Below, in pieces: positions 1-11,394 of a stretch of 64,000 bases of DNA. This DNA is from Ciona savignyi (taxonomy: Eukaryota; Chordata; Ascidiacea; Phlebobranchia; Cionidae), in assembly GCA_000149265.1 (NCBI GenBank), contig CH003207.1, forward strand, positions 97,648-161,647. Reading direction: 5' to 3'. The first letter of the stretch is position 1, and every line of letters starts with the position of its first letter. The translations under genes and the position numbers were made by a program. The notes under the pieces were generated by a model that had not been told where the DNA came from, did not search any database, and saw nothing but the letters and a program-made list of their open reading frames with translations.

Positions 1-82
1 AGTATTTAGAGGTAACACGAATGAATGAATCTAATAATTGCATATTAACAAATAAACGAAACTAATATTTTTATATTCACAG

Positions 83-1961
83 GTAACTGGGCCAGATGGA
101 AGGCAACTTTACAAAGGCACGAAGGAATCAAACGGCAAATACACCTGGAACGCGCATATGGACGGGACTTATAAATTCTGCTTCAGCAACAAAATGTCGA
201 CGATGACTCCAAAAATTGTGATGTTTAGTATCGATGTGGGTGAAGCCGCTAAACCCACGTCCGCTGGCGAAACAGACGGTATGTATATGATTTCTATCTT
301 AATGATGTTACAGGGTTGGTTTGGTAGCGATAACGTTTAATCGGCCCAAAAAGTTGCAGACTTTAAACCAGTTGTGATTCAACTCGGTCCAAATTTAACG
401 CTTTCAGGTTTCTACTAGCAAATTTACCAATTCACATTTATTGCTGGGTTGATTTTAAACCCAACCCTGGTTTAACTCTCAAAATTTACCCTTGTTGACT
501 TTTCGATTGTATCTTTTGGCAATGTCAGTGGTAGAAAAATATGGTATCTCAGTGGCAGTGCAATGTGGACATTTATGGTCAAATGTAAAAAAAATAAATA
601 AAAAAAGGCTTGATTTGCGTGATTCTAATTTTTTCCAGTTAGTAATATTGAGTAGTTGTTGAACCAAGTGGTTTAAAGGGTAATACATTAATTTTATATT
701 TGAATTAAAATTCTTTCAAAAAAATTGGCTCCCTACCACCCTGAGGATTATGTTTATATCCAGTTTTTTTATATAAAAAGTTATAATTAAAGTTCAGTTT
801 TTTAATCATTTTAGGTTGAAATGAACTGTTTAACCTTGCTAAAGGTTCTGTTTATATCTAGTTATTTGTAGAAGGTATGAGTATATATCTAGTTATTTAG
901 CATTTTTTTAAATTAAACTATCCAACCACCCTAATATTTATACCAGGCATGGGCAACATAGGACCGTGATTTTGACAGACTCGCAGACTGTATCCAACCA
1001 TACCCTGCAATTAAGATATTGAATACTATTCATAAAATAATCCGGTCCACCAAGGACTTTATTTTCCCACAACTGGCCCGATGACTAGAGAAGTTGTCCA
1101 ACCCTAATGTTAACATCCATCACAGTGAATGTTTATATGTGAATCTGGATGTTTATTGATGTTTATTCTGTTTGTTGTGTTAATATCTAGTTATTTGGCA
1201 TTTTTTTAAATTATACTGTCCAACCACCCTAATGTTAACACCCACCACAGAGCAACAGAACAAGTTAGAAGGAATGATCAATGAGTTGTCGGTTGCAATG
1301 ACTGGAGTTAAACACGAACAAGAATATATGGAAGTCCGTGAGAGGATCCACAGATCAAGTAAGTTCAGATGGACGTTAAGTGGTCCCATGGAGGCACAGT
1401 GGGACCGGAAATGTACGCCATGATGCCTGTTAATAAATCACCCGGTTTTTATTACGGATCCAGGAAATATATTAAAATATATGTTGGTATCCTATTACTT
1501 AAAGCTAGGTGTACAAGGTGTGTATATTGTGCCCCAGTATTGAAAATTTGTATAGGAAACCCACTTTATTAAAATAAAATATTTTACCTGGAACATTTAA
1601 AAGCAACATTGTGTGTTTCAATATGGTGGAAATATGCACCTAAGCACCTCTGACAAATCAAACCAGCAACTGTAAGCCTAATATACATTCCCTTCAGTTT
1701 TATATATAAAAAGGAAAGTTAGTACAATATGAAATAAAGTACCTTACTATGATAGAGATTTAAATTGTACTTTACTAGAAGCTGTAAGTACAAATTATAC
1801 TTTAAAAAATAATGTATAATTAAATATTTTTTCCAGTTAACGACAGCACAAATTCCCGAGTCGTTTTGTGGGCTTTTTTCGAATCTCTTATCCTCGTTGC
1901 AATGACGCTGGGCCAGGTTTATTATCTGAAGAGATTTTTCGAAGTCCGACGAGTTATTTAA
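83..1961 (+). CDS. TMED2: TMED2 (p24 family cargo receptor), last three exons, 5' truncated by the window
   Basis: Coding exons 83-278, 1251-1358 and 1837-1961 (TAA at 1959-1961), all with AG/GT borders and compatible phases. They encode the end of the GOLD domain (with [20 protein letters not shown]), a luminal coiled coil ([20 protein letters not shown]), one membrane span ([19 protein letters not shown]) and a short cytosolic tail ending [13 protein letters not shown]. The tail carries the diphenylalanine and arginine signals that p24 proteins use for COPII and COPI binding. The family cycles between ER and Golgi as hetero-oligomers and helps load cargo such as GPI-anchored proteins. Similarity to vertebrate TMED2 is close to residue-by-residue across these exons. 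The signal peptide and N-terminal part of GOLD lie upstream of position 1. The intron before exon 1251 contains decoy copies of its own acceptor region. Confidence 0.95.
889..1250 (+). repeat. Duplicated acceptor region in the TMED2 intron
   Basis: The segment TCTAGTTATTTGGCATTTTT through CCAACCACCCTAAT occurs at 889-935 and again at 1187-1235 just before the real acceptor. A third partial copy near 1097 also ends in a CACAG. Only the last copy is followed by the coding frame. Confidence 0.7.
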
Positions 1962-2225
1962 ATTTTTAGTCGATATTTTTACTTCTTGCAATATGTTGAC
2001 GGTGTGATAGGCTATACAAGTTGCAGCAAAAGTCCTTTATTCCCTAGCAGTCATATTCAAACCATCATTTTTAAAAAAATAATTATAACACAATCAAAGT
2101 AATTTTGGATGATCGTATTAGATCTAGTTCTGCTTGATGCTTCCTTTGTATAATTGACAGGGTAGTTCCAATCTGGTTTGGTTTCGTGTGATTTAATTTC
2201 TTCCGTGTTTTTGTATTGTCGGCGG

Positions 2226-2231
2226 AATAAA
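2226..2231 (+). terminator. Polyadenylation signal of TMED2
   Basis: An AATAAA hexamer lies 265 bases after the TMED2 stop codon and is followed by a GT-rich stretch. It is the first canonical hexamer in the 3' flank. Confidence 0.6.
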
Positions 2232-2304
2232 GATTTCCAGAAGGAGAAGTTTATACTCTACTTGTCGTTTGTTTTATTAGTATCTTAGTTTAGTTTATTT
2301 TTTT

Positions 2305-2440
2305 TGTTTCCACGATGAAAACAAGCAGGACTATTGATAAAAGTTTGGAAAACGGGAAAAAAATGGCAAAACGACAGTCGTTAGAACACGTCCAAAAAAG
2401 CAATAAATTATTAAATTTCGCTTCTAGACATGGCCGCTAA
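2305..2440 (+). repeat. Repeat-D copy
   Basis: It contains GATGAAAACAAGCAGGACT, then the family core (GGCAAAACGACAGTCGTTAG, ACACGTC) and a downstream GGCCGCTAAA block. The same order of blocks recurs at about a dozen places in the window. Confidence 0.6.
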
Positions 2441-2961
2441 AACCCAAATAAATAATTGTTTATAAAAATTACACTGCAGGTTAAATATATTACACTTGCA
2501 GGTTCAGTGTCATTAGTGAATAATCCACACCTCATTATTTCATTTTTATAAAGGGGTAAAATGACATGACTGTTAAAGCTTGCATTAGGTTTAAAAAAAA
2601 ATTGCACCAGAAAAACTAATCAAAATTAATAAAATGAAAACCTTGACTAAAATTGTGCAAGTATGACCCAGTGTGTATGTAGCACAGATGGCTTGTGGTT
2701 AAGCTTCCACGCACCCTTACGTAATATAGTTTCCTATTTCCTGATTGACTGCGGTCTGCTGTGCCATGCATTATCTACCATTATGTTTCCATAATCTCTA
2801 AATCATAACTACGGGTGGTATGCAGGAACCTCACTTAAGCGTAGATTAAGACCCCTAATCCAGGATCAAGACGATTGGTATGCACAAACGTTGCTAAAGG
2901 TGAATGTCGGATTAGCTGAACGGAAATTTTAAGTTAAATTTCTGCATACCACCCTAAAAAA

Positions 2962-3105
2962 CGTCCAACGGGTTAGTGTGTCACCTTTGTGAGAAAGGTT
3001 CAAGATTCAAAACTTGTCGCTAGCTAGTTGGTTGTGTTCTTGGGCAATGCACTTGGCAGACATCGTCTTAACCCAGTTAATTATTGTGTTCTTGCTCAAA
3101 GTACG
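2962..3105 (+). mobile_element. SINE-A copy, head part
   Basis: It carries the tRNA-like head (GTTAGTGTGTCACCTTT) followed by GTCGCTAGCTAGTTGGTTGT and a decayed middle. Confidence 0.7.
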
Positions 3106-3142
3106 ATATTCACGCAACGTATTGAGTTCATACTATCATATA

Positions 3143-3310
3143 ATGTTTATGTTTATCTTCGTGAATGAGAAAACGGGGGGTTAACACACGGGCAATCGTC
3201 AGATCACCTTGTGCCCAACCGTTTGGTTACCCGAGCTATCGCAGCGTGTTGTGTGTGTTTGAAACGTTTATTTAATTCTAGCAAACACCATTATTCCACT
3301 GAGCCAATAA
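3143..3310 (-). mobile_element. SINE-A copy, tail part
   Basis: Reverse-strand copy with GGGTTAACACACGGGCAATC and the CAC-rich core; the head is missing. Confidence 0.75.
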
Positions 3311-3406
3311 TTGTAGTCTGACCATTGTCCGTGTCATAAGTTTGGGCGAGCACTACAGAAGTTGCCTTAGCACGATGGATAAAGTAGTAGATAAAGAACT
3401 GCGACA

Positions 3407-3712
3407 ATGTTCCAATCTACACAACACACTGAAATAGCTCCGGTAACCCGACGGTGGGCGCGAGCGAATCTGACGATTGCCCGTTGTTAACCGCTAGCTA
3501 GTCGGTTGTGTCCTTGGGCAAGGCACTTTACGGACATTGGCTGAACCTATCGGAATAATGGGTTCTACCAAATTGAAGGATTGTTTCTATCATATACAAC
3601 ACACTGCAATAGCTCCGGTAACCCGACGGTGGTCGCTAGTTAATCTGACGATTGCCCGTGTTTTAACCCCCTTGGTTTTCCTATTCACATGGATAAACAC
3701 AAAATATCCTAC
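3407..3712 (+). mobile_element. Two joined SINE-A fragments
   Basis: A tail fragment (3407-3487) is joined to a headless copy that restarts at GCTAGCTAGTCGGTTGTGTC and ends with AAATATCC. This looks like SINE insertion into, or recombination with, another SINE. Confidence 0.75.
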
Positions 3713-4401
3713 CATACACTGAAACCTTTTTGTAAACTCATGCAGTTCATACTGTCACACTTCATATTATTTACTCTAAAATCAGGTGGTCAACATACTT
3801 TTACAAGTACATTTCCACAAATATGCTTCCCAAAATTATTTTATTTAAATAAAACTGTAACTAAAATAATTTCATTTTAACATTTTTTTTTCAAACAAGA
3901 ATCTTTCAACCACAAAAACTATCTGGACAAGACAGTGATTTCTTTATTGCAACTTTATTAATAAACCGCAGTATATTTATACATTGGTAGAAACGTTCCC
4001 ACAATAACACTCTGGGAACAGGAATGTAGTCCATGAATCTAGTTGCTAGAATTTATCAGAAACCACAACAATATCTGTAAACTTGGACACAAAATCACAG
4101 CAATAGATTATTTTCAGACGTAAATCTGACAGCTATAAAATTCAATCTATGGAACATAATATCACAACCAATTAATTAAGGATTTTGTGATAAAATTTTT
4201 ACACTTCATTCATTATAAATTAAACAAGAAAAACTTCATTTAACAAAAACAGACGCATTTTCATATTAAATTAAACAGAAAACTAATTTAAGATTAAACA
4301 AACGAGTTAAAGGATTTTGAATAATAATGTGTAAAAATCATCTTTCCCAATATTACAGTAAAAATCTTGAACTTTTCCATTGAAATATATGGAGGATGGA
4401 A

Positions 4402-7400
4402 TTAAGCTGTCGGTTTGGTTTTATTACGCTTTGCGTACCACTCAGCACTTTTATCGTTTTCAACAGCAACATTTAAAAGGTCATCGCCTTTTGGGTCAGT
4501 CTGAAAGGTTTGAGTCATAAAATAAAGTCAAAATAAAGAGTTTGTCATTTAACTTTACACAGTTGTCGTTTTATGCACTATAGGAAACTTATGTTTTATC
4601 CCTGTGAATGGGAACACCAAAAGGCCATTAAAACACCAGAAATTATCACATTTCTCACAGATTTTCTTATTTTTCTTATTTATTTTAGTACAACCCGACA
4701 GATTATTCTGGTGGTTAAGTGCGTCACATTTAAGCCGAAGGGTTGAGGGTACGAATCTGGTCGCTAGCTAAGCAGCTGTGTCCCCGGGCAAGGCACATTA
4801 CGGACATAGCCTGAACCCAGCGGATTATTAGGTTCTATCAAATTAAAGGAATGTGTGAATCATACACAACACACTGCAATAGCTCTGGTAACCCGACGGT
4901 GGGCGCGAGGTGATCTGACGATTGCTCGTTTGATTTCCCAGTCACGGGGATTAACATTAAAATCCTATTCTATCCTTATCACCGAATAATCCATTAGATT
5001 CAGGTGATGTCCACTGGGTGCGCAAAGATACAACCCAGTGACTGGCTTCATTTCACCACCTGCCCCACACAAAATCATCACCAAAATCACATTTAACCAA
5101 GATTGCAGGCTCTTTAAGGCTTTATATTATTAAGTTCTTATTAATGTTTAAATAAATAATTTTATTTTAATTTGTTCAGGTTAAAATATACACAATTATA
5201 TTTAAAATTACATTTATGTAATTTTGCCGAATTTTATTAACAACTGTATTTATTAAAATTCTCTCCCATTCCCAAGTCATGTTTTTTTTAATGTTGTTTG
5301 AAATTTGGATGAAAAAAAAATGAAATCAACCGACCTTTGACAACTCCCTGAACGCTTCATCCCCGACAAAACAAATCTCATGTCCGTCGGGATCAGCCAA
5401 TATGATCACCTCCACTGTAGCTTTCCCGGGAGTATCAAGACTCACGAGGTCCGTGAGAATCACGTGATTTCCACCTTTTGCTGCTTGTTGGATGCTTGGG
5501 AGCTATGGAGGTCGAGTTGATCATTGAAATACTATTACATTAATACGGGCGGGTCCACAGTAGCTACCAGGACCAGGAATTTAGGCCATAGAAGGCCCAT
5601 TACTCCAGGAGTGATATATGCTGCATTAGTATAGACGGCTACATGTTAGCCCTGGGACCAGGAATTTAGGCCATAGAAGGCTCATTACTTCAGCGCCCCG
5701 GGCTATCATAGATCCGGGATATAGCGGTCAAGTCGGCCAGTTACCTGAAGGAAACTGACTAAATGCTTGACCAGGATAGATGCGAGATCATCAGATTTAA
5801 TAACTCCAAAATTTCTCCATCTGGTTACAGCAAATGCTGGACAACGGCCAACATAGTGTAAAGGAGATCATTAAAATAGCAGCAGGGCCAAAAATGCGTG
5901 AGTAACACAATGTAATACTCGCATGATTGCTTGCGTGAAGCATGTCACGCGAGTAAGTATTTACTCTCACATATAAAAACTAATTAACGTTTACCGTGGC
6001 CGTTTTTATTTTTAAAACTGAAGTAAAACCTTTTTATTATAAATACGGTGCGTCCAAATACTGGAGTATACAGCATCATAATGTAAGATTGCTGCGTCAT
6101 ACAAACCATGGTTGCACGCTATGTTTACTCGCGTTACTCGTGTGAGCTTCCACACGCAAGTAAATTCTTACTCGCTCCACATTTGATGGATTAGGATAGG
6201 ATATTCATCTTTTTTCCCGTGAATGGACAAAACCAAGGGGGTTAACACACGGGCAATCGTCAGATTACCTTGCGCCCACCGTTGGGTTACCCGCTATTGC
6301 AGTGTGTTGTATATGATTTACACATCCCTTCAATTTGGTAGAACCCAATATTCCGCTGGGTTCAGGCAATGTCCGTAAAGTGCCTTGCCCAAGGACATAA
6401 CCGACTAGCTAGCGACCAGTTTCGCACCTGCAACCTTTCGATTAAAAGGCGATGCACTAAACCACTAGACCAACCGGCCGGGTTTTTAGCCCTGTAGCAG
6501 TATTAGTATGATGATGTATTTTTTTATTGAATAGCTTGGTGGGTTAGTGTGTCGCCTTTCAGCCGAAGGGTTGCATGTTCTAAACTGGTCGCTAGCTAGT
6601 TGGTTGTGTCCTTGTGCAAGGCACTTAGTATGCATCGCCATAGCCAAGTGGATTAATGGCTTATTAATGGATTCATCTAAAACTAGGAAAAGTCCCAATC
6701 ATATACAACACACTGCCATAGCTTTAGTAACTCAGGAGTGGGGACAGTAAAATGATGATTACTTGTGTGATAACTTCCATGTGTTTTACCATTCACAGGG
6801 AAAACAAAAATATCCTCATTAAATCATTAAAAACAGAAATATTGTTATTAAAAACGTTTTCCTAATGGGATTAAAAGTTTTAAGTTTCAATTTGAAATTG
6901 AACATTATTTTATATCCTCATTAAATCATTGAAAAACAGATATATTGTTATTAAAAAATGTTTTCCTAATGGGATTGAACTCTATTTTGGACCCGATTAA
7001 ACTGGTGGGAGAAAATAAATAAGTTATTATAGCAAACCTACCTCTACCCTGGGGCAAGCGATAGCGACGCGTCCGAACGCTTTCTTGTGGTCCACCACCC
7101 CCCCCCCCAAGTCCGCAACACAACTTTGGCTTGCTTCTCATCAAACCCAAGCGTGACTTCTTTCTCAGATTTATCATACACACGCATTCCCGCAATCTTT
7201 GTCCAGTAATCTGGGTTTTATGACACAAAATTAGAAGTCAAAAGGAAATAAAAAATATAGTAAAATCGATTCGTTTTGAATGGTTAATCTATAATTCTGT
7301 TAGTTGGAATGTGAATGGGATTTTATGAACTTTTTATCCCTATGGATGGGAAAATATGAAAGGTGAATGATATTATTACACGGAGTATTATTACACATTG

Positions 7401-10400
7401 TTTTTTCGAGTTTGAAAAGCATCTATAATTATGTTTGTTGGAATGTTTATAAGAATTGATAAACTTGTTTAACAATGAAATGTTGCCTGAACCCAGCGGA
7501 TTATTGAGTTCTACTAAATTAAAGAAACATGTAAATCATACACAACACACTGCAATAGCTCTAATAACCCGACGGTGGGCACAAGGTGATCTGATGAACC
7601 AACCATAGAATATAAACATGACAATCCAAAAGTTCCAGGTTAAATCAACAACTACAATCCATACCAACTGATCCAATAAGGTTGGAAGAAGCCAATGTCA
7701 CTTTCTGTACTGGGTCTGTGGGTGGGAAATGATTGAAACATAAAATACACTATGTAATACAAAATACATTACATTATGTAATACAAAATACATTATGGTA
7801 TGTAATACAAAATACATTGCATTATGTAATACAACATACATTACATTATGTAATACAAAATACATTATGGTATGTAATACAAAATACATTACAAATTTAC
7901 ATAGGATAGGATATGATATTTATGTTTATCCCTGTGAATGGAAAAACCAAGGGGGTTAACACACGGGCAATAGTTAGATCACCTCGTGCCCATCGTCGGG
8001 TTACAGGAGGTATTGCATTGTGTTGTGTGTGATTGAGACATTCCTTTAGTTTAGGTGAATGAGAATAGGGGATTCATGTTTATCCCCGTGAAAAACCAAG
8101 GGGTTAACACTCGGGCAATCGCCAGATCATACACAACACACTGCAAGCCCTTCAGTAACCCAACACTTTTAGTTTTCCAATCATGTTGGCTATGTTTACT
8201 TTAAAGTGAGCTTTAACCTTTAAAGAATGATTAAACATCAATTGGAATCAATAATTAAACAAGAATTTAAACCTAACCATTGGTAAACATTAAAACAAAA
8301 CCCATTCACAGCCAACAATAGGTTGATGGTGTTGGCACAATAAAGAAAGTCTTGAAGTAATTGCACCCCATAAAACACACAAACTTTTCAAGAACTGTAA
8401 CATCTAGCATGGGCTAGTGATTCTGCATAACTAAACCTACAGGATTACACATTAAATTACAATGTGCTGTGAAATCTTTTTTTAACAATTAATTTTTTTT
8501 TTGAAGCAGCGTATGCAATTTAATAGTTTTATTCCAATTTTATCATTGGCAACTTTAAAGAATTGAAGTTTTATCATCTTTTCCGACCGTAATCACACGA
8601 CCCATCACAACACTTAATGACCCAACATAACCCACACAACCTTACACGACCCCCATTAACCTCTATGACCCCTCACGACCTCACGACCTCACCTGACCCC
8701 ATTGTCGGCTTATCCACCAGAGTAAACTTATATCCACCAGGTGCTGCTGTTTCGTACGTATTCTCGCTGACTTTATTGATCGGCCAATCAGAGTTCCGAC
8801 AATTTTAATCGCAGTAGAGCTGTTAATTGTCAACCCCTGAAGTGTAAAGAAACAGCTTTATATGCTTTATTTAATGGTGTCAAGAATGGGTAATTCCAGC
8901 GTAAAGGTGGTTACGATCATTATATGTAGAAATTTTTACTTCTATGCGTAAATTCAGAACTACGCAAAATTTCCAGCATCCAACACTTTTTTAATGTACT
9001 GCATGCTTGCCTAACATTTAACATTTGTTAAAAACCTCAGATACAGATTTGTTAGAGCTTTATGAGTGTCCTTAGCTAAATCAGTTTGAATTCTAGACAA
9101 GAATCAATAATCCTAATTTAAAATATAACATTCGTACATTTTTTAAATCCTATTTTTCCTGAATTTGAAATATAGCCGAAAACTTTTGTACAAATTTGAT
9201 AGAGAAAAATAATATTGTATGTATGTTTAAATGAAATAATTGTAATTTTAAATATAATCATCATTGTTGTAAACTAAAAAAAACAAATTCTAATACTCTT
9301 CTAATTTAGAATCAAATTATATAAAACAATGAGCACTTAATTTCGAATTGCTAAAATAAAATAAAATATCTTTACCCCCAAGCTAGAAATGTTTGTTCTG
9401 GCATAAAATACAATACAATAATATGGGCAGGACTACGGTAGCGATAAGACTATAAATGTAGGACATCTAATGCCTCCAGCACCCAGTAGTGAATATAATT
9501 TATGGATGAAATTGTAATTTACTTTATTTTACTACCCTCATGGGTATACATGGGATCTAATACCCTGTATTTGGGAGCATCATAAACAACTTGAAACCCA
9601 ACAAGTACAATAGAATATTAGGAGTAGTTTCACGGTAGCACAAAGACCAGGAATGTAGGTCATAGAAGGTTCGTTACTCCAGCATGTGGGAGCTATTATA
9701 TTTTAAGAATGATATTATAACCGATTTTATTTACCCATCTCAATGAATAAACAATATAGGTAATAATATAATACCCTGTAAGGTTTATATCTCCAAGTAC
9801 TTTAACCCAACATGTAATACATCTTACCAAGAAATCATTGCCAAGAGGGTAATCCCCAATCCCGTAGTTGTAAGTGAGTTCGCACACAAAATGATTGTCC
9901 TCACATCCATACCCGATCATCGTTTTACTCCATTTGCCATCGTACGGTCTATGTAGGGGGTGGTGGGAATGTTTAAGGTTAGCTTCTCTGGTGTTGTGTT
10001 GGACTGTCAGACGAATGGTTGTGGTATCAAAACCAAGCGTTAACTGGTCGTTGAGCAAGAAACTTAGCGGAATCTACTGAATTTATTGTTTTACTTCATT
10101 TGCCATTGTATGGTCTATGTAGGGAGTGGGGATGTAATTAGTGATGGGATTCAAGAGGTTCACATGGGTTCGGTCGAACCCGTTCTTGGAACGTCGGGAT
10201 AATCACTGATCGAATTCGTGCATTTTTTTACAGACATTAAACCTTATAGGGAACCTGTTGTTAGTAAAAACGATACAAAAAATAACCTGTTCTTAAAATT
10301 TTGAATCGCATCACTGGATGTAATGTCTAAGGTTAGCTTCTACGGTGTAGTGTGGGAGTCTCAGACTAGCGGCGGTGGTATCAAAACCAAGCGCTAACTA

Positions 10401-11280
10401 GTCATTGGACAAGGAACTTAGCGGAATCGTCTAAATTCATCGTTTTACTCCGCGAGTTGAGCTGATGATTGCCCGTGTGTTAACCCCCTTGGTTTTTTCC
10501 ATTCATGGGGATAAACATGAATAATGAATATCCTATCCTAACATGAACTCACCCATTACATGTGGCTTTGCAACCTTCTTCAAACTCTTCGTGCCTTAAA
10601 ACCTGAAAAGCAATGTTTGGACAGAAAATTCATGTTTATCCCGTGAATGGGAAAACCAAGGGGGTTAATGCACGGGTTTCGTCAGATCACCTCGCGCCCA
10701 TCGTCGGGTTACCAGAGCTATTGCAGTGTGTTGTGTATAATATAGACGTTCCTTCAATTTACCCATTAATCAGCTGGGATCATGCAAAGTCCATTAAGTG
10801 CCTTGTCCAAGGACACAACTGAACTGCTAGCGACAAGTTTCGAACCTGTAACCTTTCGGCTGAAAGCCGTCGCACTAAACCGCCAAACTAAACTGGTCGG
10901 ACAAATGGATGAAACATGTTGTTCAAACAATATACCTAAGTGTTGGAATGTCTTTATTCAAATGAGTTTGGATCTAAAATTATTCTAAAACCCAAAATTT
11001 CATACCACTCTGAAATAGACTCGAGGAGACATAAAATCACCCAAAAAAGTAGTTTTACAAAAATTACCATAACAAACCCTTTAAAAAAATGTTTTTTTTT
11101 AAGATTTTTTACTGTTTTTTTTCCACTAAAACACAATCCCTTAGAATTCCAGACACAACCAAGTAATAAATATATGAAAATAATATTTACCTTCATCCCA
11201 AGAATATCCCGATAAAACTTGATAGTTTTGTTACGATCTCCGATTTTCAACACAAAGTGAAGAGTGCGTCTTCCAGCCAT
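4402..11280 (-). CDS. GLOD4: GLOD4, glyoxalase domain-containing protein 4 (with two apparent frameshifts)
   Basis: Exons in coding order: 11191-11280, 10553-10602, 9828-9948, 8693-8836, 7665-7715, 7042-7210, 5335-5502 and 4402-4500 (stop TAA at 4404-4402). All have GT/AG introns and matching phases. The product would be about 297 residues, the same length as the human protein. It starts [19 protein letters not shown] and has two vicinal-oxygen-chelate (glyoxalase-like) halves: [14 protein letters not shown] with [17 protein letters not shown] in the first, and [17 protein letters not shown] near the end. GLOD4 is conserved and mitochondrial or cytosolic in vertebrates, with no firmly established substrate. 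Two exons need a one-base correction to stay in frame: at the 11-C run 7098-7108 and near the T4 run 8803-8806. Residues on both sides of each break still match the family. Either the sequence has homopolymer errors, or this allele is broken. The introns are full of SINEs and MITEs. Confidence 0.93.
4710..4975 (+). mobile_element. SINE-A copy, near full length
   Basis: It has head, GTCGCTAGCTA junction, ACACAACACACTGCAATAGC core and a TATCC tail. It lies in the last GLOD4 intron, antisense to the gene. Confidence 0.85.
5546..5715 (+). repeat. Repeat-C, two tandem copies
   Basis: GACCAGGAATTTAGGCCATA occurs twice, about 83 bases apart, each followed by GAAGG.CCATTACT. Related units lie at 9420-9490 and 9610-9705 in another GLOD4 intron. 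Confidence 0.65.
6188..6480 (-). mobile_element. SINE-A copy, full length
   Basis: Reverse-strand copy from a TATCC-type tail (GGATAGGATATTC on the plus strand) to the head near CCAACCGGCCGG. Confidence 0.88.
6531..6815 (+). mobile_element. SINE-A copy, full length, degenerate
   Basis: It starts at AGCTTGGTGGGTTAGTGTGT and ends in AAATATCC. It sits 50 bases from a copy in the opposite direction, so the pair could form a large hairpin in the GLOD4 transcript. Confidence 0.8.
7480..7600 (+). mobile_element. SINE-A fragment (middle)
   Basis: Contains GCCTGAACCCAGCGGATTAT through the GACGGTGGGC block; head and tail are missing. Confidence 0.75.
7742..7898. repeat. Tandem repeat, about 21-bp unit
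   Basis: Seven or so units of the type ATGTAATACAAAATACATTA lie in a GLOD4 intron. The unit is a multiple of three, so the reverse strand shows an open MYFVLHN-like heptad frame that is a by-product of the repeat. Confidence 0.85.
7900..8170 (-). mobile_element. Two SINE-A tail halves in tandem
   Basis: Two reverse-strand tail halves, 7900-8044 and 8048-8170, each with a variant of TTAACACACGGGCAAT. Both lack the head. Confidence 0.75.
9420..9705 (+). repeat. Repeat-C, two further units
   Basis: GGACTACGGTAGCGATAAGA at 9429 and AGACCAGGAATGTAGGTCAT at 9643 match the units at 5546-5715. Confidence 0.55.
9916..10453. repeat. Tandem duplication of GLOD4 exon 3 edge and flanking intron (period about 165 bp)
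   Basis: Unit 1 begins inside GLOD4 exon 3 (CGTTTTACTCCATTTGCCAT) and runs into the intron. Unit 2 restarts at about 10084 and unit 3 at about 10437. The exon fragment in unit 2 has the tryptophan codon of the GKWSK motif changed to TGA, so it is a dead exon copy. Unit 2 is split by a hAT-like insertion at 10139-10316. Confidence 0.85.
10139..10316. mobile_element. hAT-like MITE with 8-bp target-site duplication
   Basis: The 178-bp element starts TAGTGATGGGATTCAA and its other end, read inward, is CAGTGATGCGATTCAA, giving 16-bp terminal inverted repeats with two mismatches. It is flanked by GATGTAAT at 10131-10138 and 10317-10324. Eight-base duplications with YAGTG-type termini are typical of the hAT superfamily. 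No transposase is present. Confidence 0.85.
10452..10541 (+). mobile_element. SINE-A tail fragment
   Basis: GATTGCCCGTGTGTTAACCC through to TATCCTATCCTA; it ends 12 bases before GLOD4 exon 2. Confidence 0.8.
10620..10902 (-). mobile_element. SINE-A copy, near full length
   Basis: Reverse-strand copy just beyond GLOD4 exon 2, with all blocks of the family from tail to tRNA-like head. It lies in sense orientation in the first GLOD4 intron. Confidence 0.85.
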
Positions 11281-11394
11281 TTTGCTAACTTAAACAGCAA
11301 CTGAAAACTATTGGTTACTAAATAAAATATTAATTGCAAAAAGGTAAGAATGGACATATTGTGTGTTATGGTACTGGTATAGAAGTTTAAGCCA

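Larger units (their letters stand above)
1962..4401. other. Intergenic region between the convergent TMED2 and GLOD4 genes
   Basis: No coding exon was recognised. It contains the TMED2 3' UTR, one repeat-D copy (2305-2440), SINE-A pieces (2962-3712) and an AT-rich stretch (3720-4400) that probably includes the GLOD4 3' UTR. Confidence 0.6.

Noticed and set aside
7698..7889. Heptad protein repeat MYFVLHN
   Set aside because: By-product of a 21-bp satellite in a GLOD4 intron.
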